A stretch of 13,496 nucleotides of DNA from JAZDFH01 sp043808035 (GTDB taxonomy: Bacteria > Patescibacteriota > Minisyncoccia > UBA6257 > Colwellbacteraceae). Of this stretch, positions 5,700 to 13,076 are shown in pieces. The notes under the pieces were generated by a model. The model did no database searches, was not told the DNA's origin, and saw nothing but the letters and a program-made list of their open reading frames with translations. Where the stretch lies: NCBI GenBank assembly GCA_043808035.1, contig JAZDFH010000012.1:1-13496 (forward strand). The letters run 5' to 3'. Each line of letters begins with the position of its first letter. The first letter of the stretch is position 1. The position numbers and the translations under genes are program-made.

Positions 5700-6707
5700 T
5701 TATTGACGATTACATTGATATTTAAGGTCTATACAACTCTCTTTCTCGGCATTGATAGCAAGCCTCCTAATTACTTCTTTAAAATTAATATTGTATAGAT
5801 CAAGAACAAGACCGATGGCACAGTCTGATTCCATAGGACCAAAAGCAGGATTAGCATTACAGTCAATGAAATAATACCTCCCCGATTCATCTAATCGTAA
5901 ATCGAACTTTGCATAATCGCTCATTTTCAAAACGTCAAATGCATCACGCACATAGTCTTCTAAGATACCATTGTCTTTATATCGACTATATCCATAACTA
6001 TCTATATCCCGCCATACGGCATCAAAAGTTGCTAATTTATATTTTTCTCCTGTTTCGTTAAAAATTTTTTCGCCAATATATATTTTTTTTACCGCTCCTT
6101 CCAATACATACGCCGTTAGCTCTCGACCTACTATAAATTCTTCCACTAATACTGGTTGTTTATAAACAGTTATCAAATCCTTCAAACGTTTTCTCAGATG
6201 AGATTCATTTTCACTGATCGAATCATTTGTAATTTCGACACTGCCATGGACTTCATTCAATTTAGAGATTAGGGGAAATTTCAAATGCTTATCCAAAGGA
6301 TCGTTCGGCGTGTCGAAAAGTTGGTATAAAGGGAGAGGTAATGCTGCCTGTTCAAGTATTTTTTTCGTCAAAAATTTATTGGAATTAATAGAAAGACCCA
6401 ACATACCCGTTCCCAAATAAGGTAACTTAAGCAATTCTAGAATGGCGGGTATAATAGCCGCCAATCGCTCCTCTCCACTAATTGAGTCAACAAGGTTAAG
6501 TGTTAAATCAGGATTAAACTTTTGCAATTCGACCATTAAAGTATCATTTCCTGGCAAAAGACGCGTCTCAAAATTAAACTCTTGGAAATACCTCTCTACC
6601 ACTTTCGCACGTTCAAAGACTTCCGCCTCAGTTAGATATTGTTCTTCTGTAGGGAAATACTCTCTCTTTGCATCACTATAAAGAATAGCTAATCTTCTTT
6701 TATTCAT
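5700..6707 (-). CDS. ATP-grasp ligase, divergent D-Ala-D-Ala ligase-like (first of pair)
   Basis: A 335-residue ATP-grasp protein and the first gene of the four-gene operon. The ligase core is recognisable: NLVDSISGEERLAAIIPAIL (71-90), YLGTGMLGLSINSNKFLTKK (97-116, with Asn-Lys replacing Asp-Lys), the ATP lysine in FPLISKL (Lys149), VLVEEFIVGRELTAYVLEG (186-204) and AKFDLRLDESG (266-276). Two features differ from its neighbour and from classical Ddl. The glycine-rich phosphate loop is reduced to NEVHGSVEI, and the metal motif is IDCNANP (281-287) with Asp282 in place of Glu. It is still likely active, because Asp can bind metal, but with a different acyl acceptor or donor. The ATG at 6707 has no clear Shine-Dalgarno sequence. 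Function in a beta-lysine-containing peptide pathway is inferred from the neighbours only. Confidence 0.88.
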   Translation of the reverse strand: MNKRRLAILYSDAKREYFPTEEQYLTEAEVFERAKVVERYFQEFNFETRLLPGNDTLMVELQKFNPDLTLNLVDSISGEERLAAIIPAILELLKLPYLGTGMLGLSINSNKFLTKKILEQAALPLPLYQLFDTPNDPLDKHLKFPLISKLNEVHGSVEITNDSISENESHLRKRLKDLITVYKQPVLVEEFIVGRELTAYVLEGAVKKIYIGEKIFNETGEKYKLATFDAVWRDIDSYGYSRYKDNGILEDYVRDAFDVLKMSDYAKFDLRLDESGRYYFIDCNANPAFGPMESDCAIGLVLDLYNINFKEVIRRLAINAEKESCIDLKYQCNRQ

Positions 6708-6727
6708 ATGTTTTTATATAAAAAATT

Positions 6728-6755
6728 ACTATAAAAACGACCCCTTATAGAACAA
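6728..6755 (-). promoter_or_regulatory. Possible promoter of the ligase-ligase-kamA-GNAT operon
   Basis: On the minus strand TTGTTC (6755-6750) and TATAGT (6733-6728) are separated by 16 bases and lie about 20 bases upstream of the ATG at 6707. Both boxes are imperfect. It is the best sigma70-like pair between the upstream hairpin and the gene. Confidence 0.3.
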
Positions 6756-6797
6756 GGATAGATAAAAAGAAAGATGAATAAAAAAACACAATCCGAA

Positions 6798-6818
6798 GGA
6801 GGGGGCTCATCCCCGTCC
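6798..6818 (-). terminator. GC-rich hairpin followed by a T tract
   Basis: On the minus strand GGACGGGG and CCCCCTCC pair across an ATGAG loop with one C-C mismatch, in otherwise AT-rich DNA. A run of seven T residues follows, about 11 bases after the stem, which is farther than usual. It may end transcripts arriving from the peptidase side, or a small RNA, just before the ligase operon promoter. Confidence 0.35.
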
Positions 6819-7018
6819 ATCTGCTGAATTTCGTTCATATAATTATTTAATTTTCGCCAATTGTGTGTATTACGGTTTCCCGTTTTTCGTCCCGTTTATT
6901 AAATCTGTTCATAGTATAGCAACCGCTATATAGAAAGCAAGTACCCGAATTAGATAACGAAAAATCTAGTCTTCTCCAATACAGGAATACACCGAAATAA
7001 GGAGCAATTCCAATACAA

Positions 7019-7042
7019 GAAGGAGCCGAAAACAGCTCCTTC
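7019..7042 (-). terminator. Probable intrinsic terminator after the peptidase gene
   Basis: GAAGGAGC and GCTCCTTC form a perfect 8-bp stem, extendable to 10 bp with one G.T pair around a TTTT loop. It lies 54 bases past the peptidase stop. The minus-strand tail TTGTATT is only weakly T-rich, so termination may be partial or the hairpin may protect the mRNA end. Confidence 0.5.
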
Positions 7043-7096
7043 AAGATAAAAATGGTTATCATATCATTGATATATATGACCATAACAATGAAAGGT

Positions 7097-7699
7097 CTAT
7101 GTAACGAGATATTGTTCTTCACCCACAGTCATCAGGGCTTGTCTGTCAGTTAACGTAACAACTGGAAAAGAAACTTTTTCTCTAAATGCCTCAACTTCTT
7201 TTTGTAGTCCCTCCCGAAAATGAGGGAAGATAGAAACATTCGTAAGACCTAACCCTGAAAGATCTTGTAATCCAACGTCATTTTCATCCCCTGCACTGCC
7301 CCACCCCGCGATATCAATAGTCGGACCGGCAATAATACTTCCCGCTGAAACACCAATATATAATGAACCTTTTTTGACACATTCAAGGATAAAGGTATCA
7401 AGACCGATTATCCTTATCTTTTGCAAAATAGCAAAAGTGTTTCCGCCACATACATAAATAGCGTCATATTCTTCAGAGGGAACATTCTGTTCCGTATGCA
7501 TATTATAAACAGCTATTTTATGACATCCCATGATCTCAAGCTCATTATATGAAGCTTGTACATAATACTGTTCAACCTCTGTTTGCGCATATGCAATAAT
7601 GAGTATACGTGCATTATGCACCAAACAAGGAATTTCAGTTAAAAAACAATCGACGATATATTGATGTGTCAACCCAGCAGACGTTAAGAGTAATTTCAT
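7097..7699 (-). CDS. Peptidase E-like (family S51) protein
   Basis: A 200-residue protein of the peptidase E / class I glutamine amidotransferase-like fold. Family S51 serine peptidases cleave Asp-X dipeptides or act in cyanophycin breakdown. The nucleophile motif GVSAGSIIAG contains the catalytic Ser (residue 118 from the ATG). It is preceded by YVCGGNTFAIL, the glycine-rich strand that forms the oxyanion hole, and followed by FPHFREG with the likely catalytic His (residue 160). The frame extends 12 bases upstream to a TTG at 7711. I prefer the ATG at 7699 because GAGAAAG lies just upstream and the family starts with the first strand, MKLLLTSAG. It follows the pilin-LamG gene by about 35 bases on the same strand and may be cotranscribed. 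Substrate specificity is not visible from sequence. Confidence 0.9.
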   Translation of the reverse strand: MKLLLTSAGLTHQYIVDCFLTEIPCLVHNARILIIAYAQTEVEQYYVQASYNELEIMGCHKIAVYNMHTEQNVPSEEYDAIYVCGGNTFAILQKIRIIGLDTFILECVKKGSLYIGVSAGSIIAGPTIDIAGWGSAGDENDVGLQDLSGLGLTNVSIFPHFREGLQKEVEAFREKVSFPVVTLTDRQALMTVGEEQYLVT

Positions 7700-7734
7700 A
7701 GTCTTTCTCAAAAAAGATCAGTATAATAGTATTT

Positions 7735-9384
7735 TTACCGTGTCATGCTCACCCTATCTTCTTGTTCAACAGTACACGCTTTTACGGTAATACGTCCTTC
7801 TCCTGTATCACGGATTGCATAATATGTTTTACCACTACTGCCGTCAGATGGATCAATAGGAATGTCTGTAATATATTCCGGGGCAAGTATTGTCGATAAA
7901 TCAAGACACGCGCTTTCTGTTGTTTCTCCCGCAGCACCACCAACAGCATACGTTGTACTCACGGAAACAAGCTCTGGGGAATATGACGTACTTAATGTTT
8001 CAAGAGTTGCCTGATATTGAAAATATCTATTATTCGTTACTGAAAGTGTAATTGAAGGAGGCGTTAAACCGGTATTTGTTATTTCTGAATAGTTACCAGA
8101 AAATGCCCCTCCGTCACTACAATTCGCAAGAGCACACGACGTCACACCTAACATAATCTTCGTGGCGCCGCGAAGATATAAATCTTGCACTTCTGTTATA
8201 TTAAGCGCCCGTGACCAAATCGAAAGTTCGTCCGTGTAACCATTCCAGTAATCACTCGGTGAAGGACCTCCGTCATATTCCATACCGATTGCGCAAAGGT
8301 CACTCGCCGCGATAGATGTAGTGGAGGCATAACTCATAACGGATGCCCCATCAAAAATAATATCAACTACATTTAGCGTATCATTAAAAACATATCCAAT
8401 CTGATGCCATGACCCATCAACCATCACTGACGATGTCGTACGCCATGCCGTACTGTCATACAAAGAAAGACGATTATCTCCCGATTGGTGGCCGAGCATC
8501 AAACGATTATCGCCAGTACTAGTATTGAACGCAAAAACAAACTGTTGCCCAGTCGAGATACTCGATTTCACCCATCCCAACACGGTATGGTTTTTATTCG
8601 CAACGTCCGCCGAAACTCCATTCGCCTGAATATAAGCGCCGGTTCCATCAAAATAGCATCCACCATCCAATCTGCCAGAGATAGTACAATTCGTATCTCC
8701 TATAATCATCCCATTATTTGCTTGCCCTGATGTATCCGATATTGGTTGTCCATTCCCCGCGACATTATCGTTCATATGCATAAGTAAAACGTTACCAGTC
8801 ATATTGGCATTCCCATCAGGGTACCCCGATTCTGATTGCGCACCATCAGGAAGTTCTTTAAACGTCGGTCGCTGTGGCACCCACGAAAGCGTCTGCCAAT
8901 ATGTTTCCCCTGCCGCATCTTTGACCGAAGACGCGTATCGTCCTGTTTGAGTGCTCAAAGGATTATAGAGTTCTAAATATCCGTTTACTGCGTCATACTG
9001 CGTTTCAGGATCCAAAAGAGGAGGTTGATAATAATCTCCTAAATCAAATTCTTGTTTCGTATCATCAGCAGTCGAACCAGTATGACTCTCAACCGCCCCA
9101 CATTCGATATCGCATCCACTCCCATCTGTTCCAATCATGGCAAGGTTGGTTGTAATACCAGTCGGTAAATTCCCATTATTATCAATAGAATATTGATATA
9201 CTGCATCCAAAACAGTCTTCACGTCAGTCTGCCGCTGAGCATTACGAACGTCAGCAAGTTGCTTGGCGGGATTAATGGCAATAATAACAACGCCAGCAAG
9301 TATCGCAATAGCCGCAACCACTAGTAATATCTCAAGTAATGTAAATCCTTTTCGCGCAAGAATACGCTCCTCAATACCATACAT
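7735..9384 (-). CDS. Type IV pilin-like protein with an inserted LamG domain
   Basis: A 549-residue secreted surface protein. Residues 1-35 are a class III signal: ARKG(13)|FTLLE with Phe at +1 and Glu18 at +5, then a hydrophobic helix to about 37, so a prepilin peptidase should cleave after Gly13. Residues 38-75 (NPAKQLADVRNAQRQTDV...) continue as a standard pseudopilin helix. Residues ~193-410 are a LamG/concanavalin-like jelly roll (YFDGTGAYIQ at 244-253, DELSIWSRALNITEVQDLY at 385-403), a fold that usually binds carbohydrate or protein. A further beta-rich stretch (413-481) precedes CLDLSTIL...YITDIPIDP...YYAIRDTGEGRITVKAC (493-537), the usual C-terminal half of such pilins. The adhesive domain thus appears to be inserted within the pilin scaffold. 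It could be a minor tip pilin used for attachment to a host cell or surface; this is inference. Confidence 0.92.
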   Translation of the reverse strand: MYGIEERILARKGFTLLEILLVVAAIAILAGVVIIAINPAKQLADVRNAQRQTDVKTVLDAVYQYSIDNNGNLPTGITTNLAMIGTDGSGCDIECGAVESHTGSTADDTKQEFDLGDYYQPPLLDPETQYDAVNGYLELYNPLSTQTGRYASSVKDAAGETYWQTLSWVPQRPTFKELPDGAQSESGYPDGNANMTGNVLLMHMNDNVAGNGQPISDTSGQANNGMIIGDTNCTISGRLDGGCYFDGTGAYIQANGVSADVANKNHTVLGWVKSSISTGQQFVFAFNTSTGDNRLMLGHQSGDNRLSLYDSTAWRTTSSVMVDGSWHQIGYVFNDTLNVVDIIFDGASVMSYASTTSIAASDLCAIGMEYDGGPSPSDYWNGYTDELSIWSRALNITEVQDLYLRGATKIMLGVTSCALANCSDGGAFSGNYSEITNTGLTPPSITLSVTNNRYFQYQATLETLSTSYSPELVSVSTTYAVGGAAGETTESACLDLSTILAPEYITDIPIDPSDGSSGKTYYAIRDTGEGRITVKACTVEQEDRVSMTR

Positions 9385-9405
9385 ATTCTCTTCTACTTCT
9401 TATAA

Positions 9406-9435
9406 AATATATCATCTTTATAGTACTTACGCCAA
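9406..9435 (-). promoter_or_regulatory. Possible promoter of the pilin-LamG gene
   Basis: On the minus strand TTGGCG (9435-9430) and TATATT (9411-9406) are 18 bases apart, 22 bases before the ATG at 9384. AGAAGAG just upstream of the ATG could serve as ribosome site. It overlaps the possible promoter of the divergent cysteine-rich gene, so the two may be regulated together. Confidence 0.3.
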
Positions 9436-9456
9436 AAAAATGATATATGGTATTAT
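9427..9456 (+). promoter_or_regulatory. Possible promoter of the cysteine-rich protein gene
   Basis: The -10-like TATTAT (9451-9456) matches five of six consensus bases; the -35 TTACGC (9427-9432), 18 bases away, is poor. If used, transcription would start near 9463, next to the in-frame ATG at 9464, rather than upstream of the ATG at 9440. Confidence 0.22.
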
Positions 9457-9994
9457 AAAGAGAATGAAGTCTGTATTAAAAGAAATACATAAAAAGACAC
9501 CAAGTTTGCGAAGCACAGTGATTTTTGTTTTAGGAGCGCTCTGTGCAACAACTCTTATTTTTTTTACTTTTTTCTTTTCTCCTTCTACAAATCTCAAAGA
9601 AATACCAACCATATTTTCTTCCGCCTATGAATGTGAAATAACCACAGGTGAAGCATGCTTCTTATACGATTGTACCACAAATATTTGCCCACCAAATTTC
9701 AAAAAAGGCTGGATGCCTCAAAGTATGAAACAAACCGTTTCTTCAACAGCTGCAGAGATACCACTTGAAAGGAAAGAGATTACACAGTCCGTTCCCGACC
9801 TTATTGCCGACAAAATCGTATGTTCATCAAAGAATCCTTGTCCATCAAATAGTAAATGCGGGATTGATGAACAAACAAAGTTAGAAATGTGCTACCGAAC
9901 ATGTGTAACTAATGAGGATTGTTCTATTTCACACGAAGAAGGGACTTGTACGGAAAATGGTTGGTGCAGTTTGCCGATGATCGAATTACAATAG
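9440..9994 (+). CDS. Membrane-anchored cysteine-rich extracellular protein, unknown function
   Basis: From the ATG at 9440 the protein has 184 residues; an in-frame ATG at 9464 (residue 9) is an equally good start. Residues 1-24 are basic, and 25-46 form one transmembrane helix or an uncleaved signal anchor, placing the rest outside. The exported part has 12 cysteines in two clusters. Cys65, 73, 78 and 83 lie close together; then, after a Ser/Thr-rich linker, Cys128, 134, 140, 151, 155, 161, 170 and 176 follow in a small disulfide-domain pattern (CPSNSKC, CYRTC, EDC, GTC, GWC). The even count suggests six disulfides. I recognise no family. The frame also runs back to 9263, but that part lies opposite the pilin gene and is not counted. 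It is divergent from the pilin-LamG gene, suggesting a cell-surface role. Confidence 0.75.
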   Translation: MIYGIIKRMKSVLKEIHKKTPSLRSTVIFVLGALCATTLIFFTFFFSPSTNLKEIPTIFSSAYECEITTGEACFLYDCTTNICPPNFKKGWMPQSMKQTVSSTAAEIPLERKEITQSVPDLIADKIVCSSKNPCPSNSKCGIDEQTKLEMCYRTCVTNEDCSISHEEGTCTENGWCSLPMIELQ

Positions 9995-10030
9995 AATTAA
10001 ATTAAATACTCATTTTCTGTCTATTTGATC

Positions 10031-10053
10031 AATAAAAGTATTAAACTTTTATT
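10031..10053. terminator. AT-only hairpin between convergent genes
   Basis: AATAAAAGT and ACTTTTATT form a perfect 9-bp stem with a five-base loop. It sits in the 123-base gap between the cysteine-rich gene (plus) and the 94-residue pilin-like gene (minus). It could act in both directions, but it has no G/C core and only weak T tracts. Confidence 0.35.
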
Positions 10054-10117
10054 CCTATAACAATTATCTTATTATCTAAATCACGTTTTGCTTACCAAAA
10101 ATATCTTTTTTATATCT

Positions 10118-10402
10118 TTACTTTTTTATTTTTTCTAACTCATTCATCATATCAGTATCACGTTGCATCAAATTATCTCTCAACTCTTGTGTTTGATCTA
10201 TAACGTCCGTAATAGTGCCATTTCCCGTTTGAGTTCTCCCCTGACTTTCTACAGGACTATTTTTTTGTATTGTATTTGTTTCTTCAAGCTGCGGCATTTC
10301 AAACGATCCGTTCCATGACCTCATAACAACAACCGCCAATATTGCTATTAAAGCAATACTCAACAGAAGACCTATTAACCCATAACCGTCTCTCCTATAC
10401 AT
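10118..10402 (-). CDS. Small pilin-like single-pass protein lacking Glu5
   Basis: A 94-residue protein. The N-terminus MYRRDG(6)|YGLIG followed by a hydrophobic helix to about 27 imitates a class III prepilin signal, but position +5 after the presumed cleavage site is Gly11 instead of the conserved Glu. Residues 30-70 are polar and rich in Gln, Asn, Thr and Ser; 70-94 is a charged helix likely to form a coiled coil (DQTQELRDNLMQRD...). No globular domain is present. It could be a non-canonical pseudopilin, or simply a membrane-anchored protein whose start resembles one. It follows rlmN by 27 bases on the same strand and is the last gene of the helicase-rlmN unit. The partners give no functional hint. 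I do not recognise a named family. Confidence 0.78.
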   Translation of the reverse strand: MYRRDGYGLIGLLLSIALIAILAVVVMRSWNGSFEMPQLEETNTIQKNSPVESQGRTQTGNGTITDVIDQTQELRDNLMQRDTDMMNELEKIKK

Positions 10403-10429
10403 ACCATCGTTGTATCAAATATTATAGAA

Positions 10430-11437
10430 TCACCGAATACACTGATCAGTAACCAACTGTCCGCAAGCTCCCTTAATATCCCTACCAAAACGGTGACGGA
10501 TGGTTACTCTGACACTATTCTTATCAAGTATCTCTTTGAATCGCTGTATCCAATCTTGTGAAGAAGCCTTGAACTCTCCTGTTGCGTTATATGAGATAAG
10601 ATTTACAACATAAAGCGGTTTTTTCATAAGAGCTACTAATTGTCGAGCATGCTCATCTGTATCATTTATCCCTGCTATCATGACATACTCGAACATAACT
10701 CTCCGATTAGTCATGGTGATGTAATCATCCACGTACTTTAATAATTCTTGTATCGTCTGTGTCTTGGCAATCGGCATTAATCGTCGACGAATTTCGTCGT
10801 TCGACGCATGGAGTGATATAGCCAAATTTATATCAAGCGGTTCCTTCGCCAATTTTTTTATCCCCTCCAAAATGCCGCAGGTAGAAATTGAAAATCGTCG
10901 CGCCCCGATGTTTAATCCTTCTACATCATGCAACAGATCAATCGCTTTCATTACCTTGTCATAATTCAAAAACGGCTCCCCCATACCCATAAAAACGACC
11001 CCTGAAACACGTTTATCAAACTGTTTTAAATATCGTGCGAAAAACAAAACCTGTATAACAATCTCATCAGATGTAAGATTGCGGACAAACCCCATAGTCC
11101 CAGTGGCACAAAACGCACATCCCATCGGACATCCCACTTGGGTCGAAACACAGACCGTATTACGCCCGTTCTGATGACGCATCAAAACCGTCTCAATCAA
11201 TGCTTCATCTTCAAGTGTAATAAGCGCTTTTATTGAATCTTTCTTATCGGAAATAAAACTTTGAGCTCGTATCTCAAGGGGAACTTCTTTTCGTAATCTT
11301 TCCCTTAATTGCAACGGAAGTGACCGAATATCTCCCCAATCAGAGACAAAATCACAAAACACCGCCTGTTTCACTTGTTTTATGCGATACTTTGGTTCAT
11401 CTGCCAAAACAGTCTCAATGTTTAAAAAATAATTCAT
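10430..11437 (-). CDS. rlmN: RlmN, dual-specificity 23S rRNA A2503 / tRNA A37 C2-methyltransferase
   Basis: A 335-residue radical SAM methyltransferase. The family adds a methyl group at C2 of A2503 in 23S rRNA and of A37 in some tRNAs, tuning the peptide exit tunnel and decoding. The 4Fe-4S ligands are CPMGCAFC (Cys103, Cys107, Cys110). Cys96 in TVCVS corresponds to E. coli Cys118, with the same seven-residue spacing to the cluster, and Cys325 in GACGQL corresponds to the methyl-carrying Cys355. GMGEPF is at 151-156 for SAM binding, followed by ISLHAS and EYVMIAGIND typical of RlmN. It is somewhat shorter than the E. coli protein (384) at the N-terminus but complete. The start is 12 bases after the helicase stop without a clear ribosome site, suggesting cotranscription. 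Confidence 0.97.
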   Translation of the reverse strand: MNYFLNIETVLADEPKYRIKQVKQAVFCDFVSDWGDIRSLPLQLRERLRKEVPLEIRAQSFISDKKDSIKALITLEDEALIETVLMRHQNGRNTVCVSTQVGCPMGCAFCATGTMGFVRNLTSDEIVIQVLFFARYLKQFDKRVSGVVFMGMGEPFLNYDKVMKAIDLLHDVEGLNIGARRFSISTCGILEGIKKLAKEPLDINLAISLHASNDEIRRRLMPIAKTQTIQELLKYVDDYITMTNRRVMFEYVMIAGINDTDEHARQLVALMKKPLYVVNLISYNATGEFKASSQDWIQRFKEILDKNSVRVTIRHRFGRDIKGACGQLVTDQCIR

Positions 11438-11449
11438 GCGTTACTTATA

Positions 11450-13069
11450 CTAAACTTTATTGGTATATCCTCCTTTTTTCTCAAGAAGACCAAGTTTTAA
11501 TAATCGTGCAGTTATACCTCCTTGTTGTCTTTGCAAAATTTTTGCAATTTTTGCCACAGGTAATTTCTGCAAAAAAAGCTGCCCTAACTTAAAATCGTCT
11601 TCTTCGCTCCACGGCGTATATGCATTCGGATATTTTTGCTTCATATCCTCGAAAGCCGTATTATCTCTAATTGCTTTTTCTTTTTTTTGCCAAGGAGCTG
11701 AAATAATTTTCTTATTTTTTCCACCGCATGCAATGATAAACGCTTTTTGCTTTTCATTCAGATCGGTCGATGAAAATTCCTTCAACCTTGCCACCGCTCC
11801 TTCCGACAAAAAACGAAACCGCTCATCAATTGCAAGAATTTCTGGATGCACCTGAAAAGCTTTTTCATTCCACCCAAGAATATGTACACCCGAAAGCTTT
11901 TTCACTCGCGATAAGGCAACATACCCTTGCCCAAACTCAAAAACCTCAGAAAGATCCATAACCGCCTCATCCAAACTCATACCCTGACTCTTATGTACGG
12001 TAATAGCCCATGCAAGCCGAAGTGGCAATTGTGTAATTTTTGCTTTCGCTTTCCCTCCATCTTCAATCGACCAATCCATCGGATACACCTCTATTCTTTT
12101 CCCGTTTGTTAGCGTTACAATCGGAAATCCTGTATCTCCATGAAACGATACAACCGTGCCAAGTGTACCATTCACAAATCCATCCTTTGCATTATTCTTT
12201 GTAAACATGACCTTAGCCCCAAGTTTTAAGACAAGATCATCTTTTGAGAGACAATTTCTTTTCAAAGACTCGACAAGTGCTTTACTCCCTTCAGAAGACA
12301 TAACAAAGTGCTTTGGTTCACCAGATAACTCTTTTAACCTTTCATCATTTATTTTGTCAACGTTAACATTATGAGAAAAAAGTTTTGTCACATCTGCAGG
12401 CGCCTGATGCAATTCAATCCTGCGCGCTTTGATATGCAACATATGACTTTGGTTAAAACAATTTCGCCGAATAGCCAAAAGCACAGAACTCATCGTTACA
12501 TCATCCTGACGATGCTGCTCTGTCAAATAACATACTGCTAAATTAGAACGAATCCATGCAGATGAATCATATGCAAAAATCTGTTCTTTCTCTTCAAAAA
12601 TAACTCTATGAGTATCAGTACTACCATTCTTTCGTACCGGAGGAAGTTGAAAAAAATCACCAACCAATACAATCTGCATACCACCGAACGGCAAATCAGT
12701 ATGATGCACCTTACGGCAAACCGCATCAATAGCAGAAAGCGTATCAGGAGAAATCATAGAAATTTCATCAATAATAAGAACTTTTGTACGTTTTATCCTT
12801 CGAGCTACATGTTCTTTCGCAGCAATGATTTGTACGTCTCTATCAGTAATCATTTCTCGTATACCAACCCCACTCCACGAATGTATCGTCATTCCTCCGA
12901 TATGCGTTGCCGCAATACCCGTTGAAGCCGTTATCGCACAATATACCCCCCGTTCCCGCAAATACGCCACATATTGGTTAACCACATATGTTTTCCCCGC
13001 ACCAGGTTCGCCTGTTAAAAAAACATTCACCCCTAACTTTAATATTGATAACGCTTCTTGTTGGTTCAT
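11450..13069 (-). CDS. PIF1/RecD-type DNA helicase with C-terminal helix-turn-helix
   Basis: A superfamily 1B 5'-to-3' helicase. Numbered from the GTG at 13084, the motifs are Walker A GEPGAGKT (25-32), Walker B LIIDEIS (103-109), VGDFFQLPP (151-159), TEQHRQ (188-193), ITVHKSQGMS (391-400) and GQGYVALSR (415-423), all intact. After the helicase core comes a tail ending in WSEEDDFKLGQLF...VAKIAKILQRQQGGITARLLKLGL (from ~482), a Myb/SANT- or helix-turn-helix-like segment that probably aids DNA binding. PIF1 enzymes unwind G-quadruplexes, R-loops and stalled forks. I chose the ATG at 13069 (539 residues) because AAAGG lies seven bases before it; the GTG at 13084 would sit upstream of that site and add five residues. 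It is the first gene of a unit with rlmN and the 94-residue protein. Confidence 0.95.
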   Translation of the reverse strand: MNQQEALSILKLGVNVFLTGEPGAGKTYVVNQYVAYLRERGVYCAITASTGIAATHIGGMTIHSWSGVGIREMITDRDVQIIAAKEHVARRIKRTKVLIIDEISMISPDTLSAIDAVCRKVHHTDLPFGGMQIVLVGDFFQLPPVRKNGSTDTHRVIFEEKEQIFAYDSSAWIRSNLAVCYLTEQHRQDDVTMSSVLLAIRRNCFNQSHMLHIKARRIELHQAPADVTKLFSHNVNVDKINDERLKELSGEPKHFVMSSEGSKALVESLKRNCLSKDDLVLKLGAKVMFTKNNAKDGFVNGTLGTVVSFHGDTGFPIVTLTNGKRIEVYPMDWSIEDGGKAKAKITQLPLRLAWAITVHKSQGMSLDEAVMDLSEVFEFGQGYVALSRVKKLSGVHILGWNEKAFQVHPEILAIDERFRFLSEGAVARLKEFSSTDLNEKQKAFIIACGGKNKKIISAPWQKKEKAIRDNTAFEDMKQKYPNAYTPWSEEDDFKLGQLFLQKLPVAKIAKILQRQQGGITARLLKLGLLEKKGGYTNKV

Positions 13070-13076
13070 ACTAATA

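Larger units (their letters stand above)
6708..7096. other. 389-bp gap between operons without a credible gene
   Basis: Between the peptidase stop and the first ligase start there is no convincing reading frame. A 91-codon minus-strand frame at 6847-7122 overlaps the peptidase end, has an odd composition and matches no family that I recognise. The gap holds two hairpins on the minus strand (7019-7042 and 6798-6818) and a possible promoter near the ligase end. The 175 or so bases between the hairpins show no repeat or motif that I can name; a small RNA there cannot be excluded. Confidence 0.5.

Noticed and set aside
3715..6707. Cell-wall D-Ala-D-Ala synthesis or EF-P beta-lysylation as the role of the operon
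   Set aside because: No mur, alr, efp or epmA gene is present, and two dissimilar ligases with an aminomutase do not fit either pathway well; they are kept only as alternatives.
6847..7122. 91-codon minus-strand open frame in the gap after the peptidase gene
   Set aside because: It overlaps the peptidase 3' end, crosses the terminator-like hairpin, and its product is low in recognisable pattern with no ribosome site.
9263..9439. N-terminal extension of the cysteine-rich protein frame
   Set aside because: It lies mostly opposite the start of the pilin gene and has no membrane or family signal; starts at 9440 or 9464 fit the signal anchor better.
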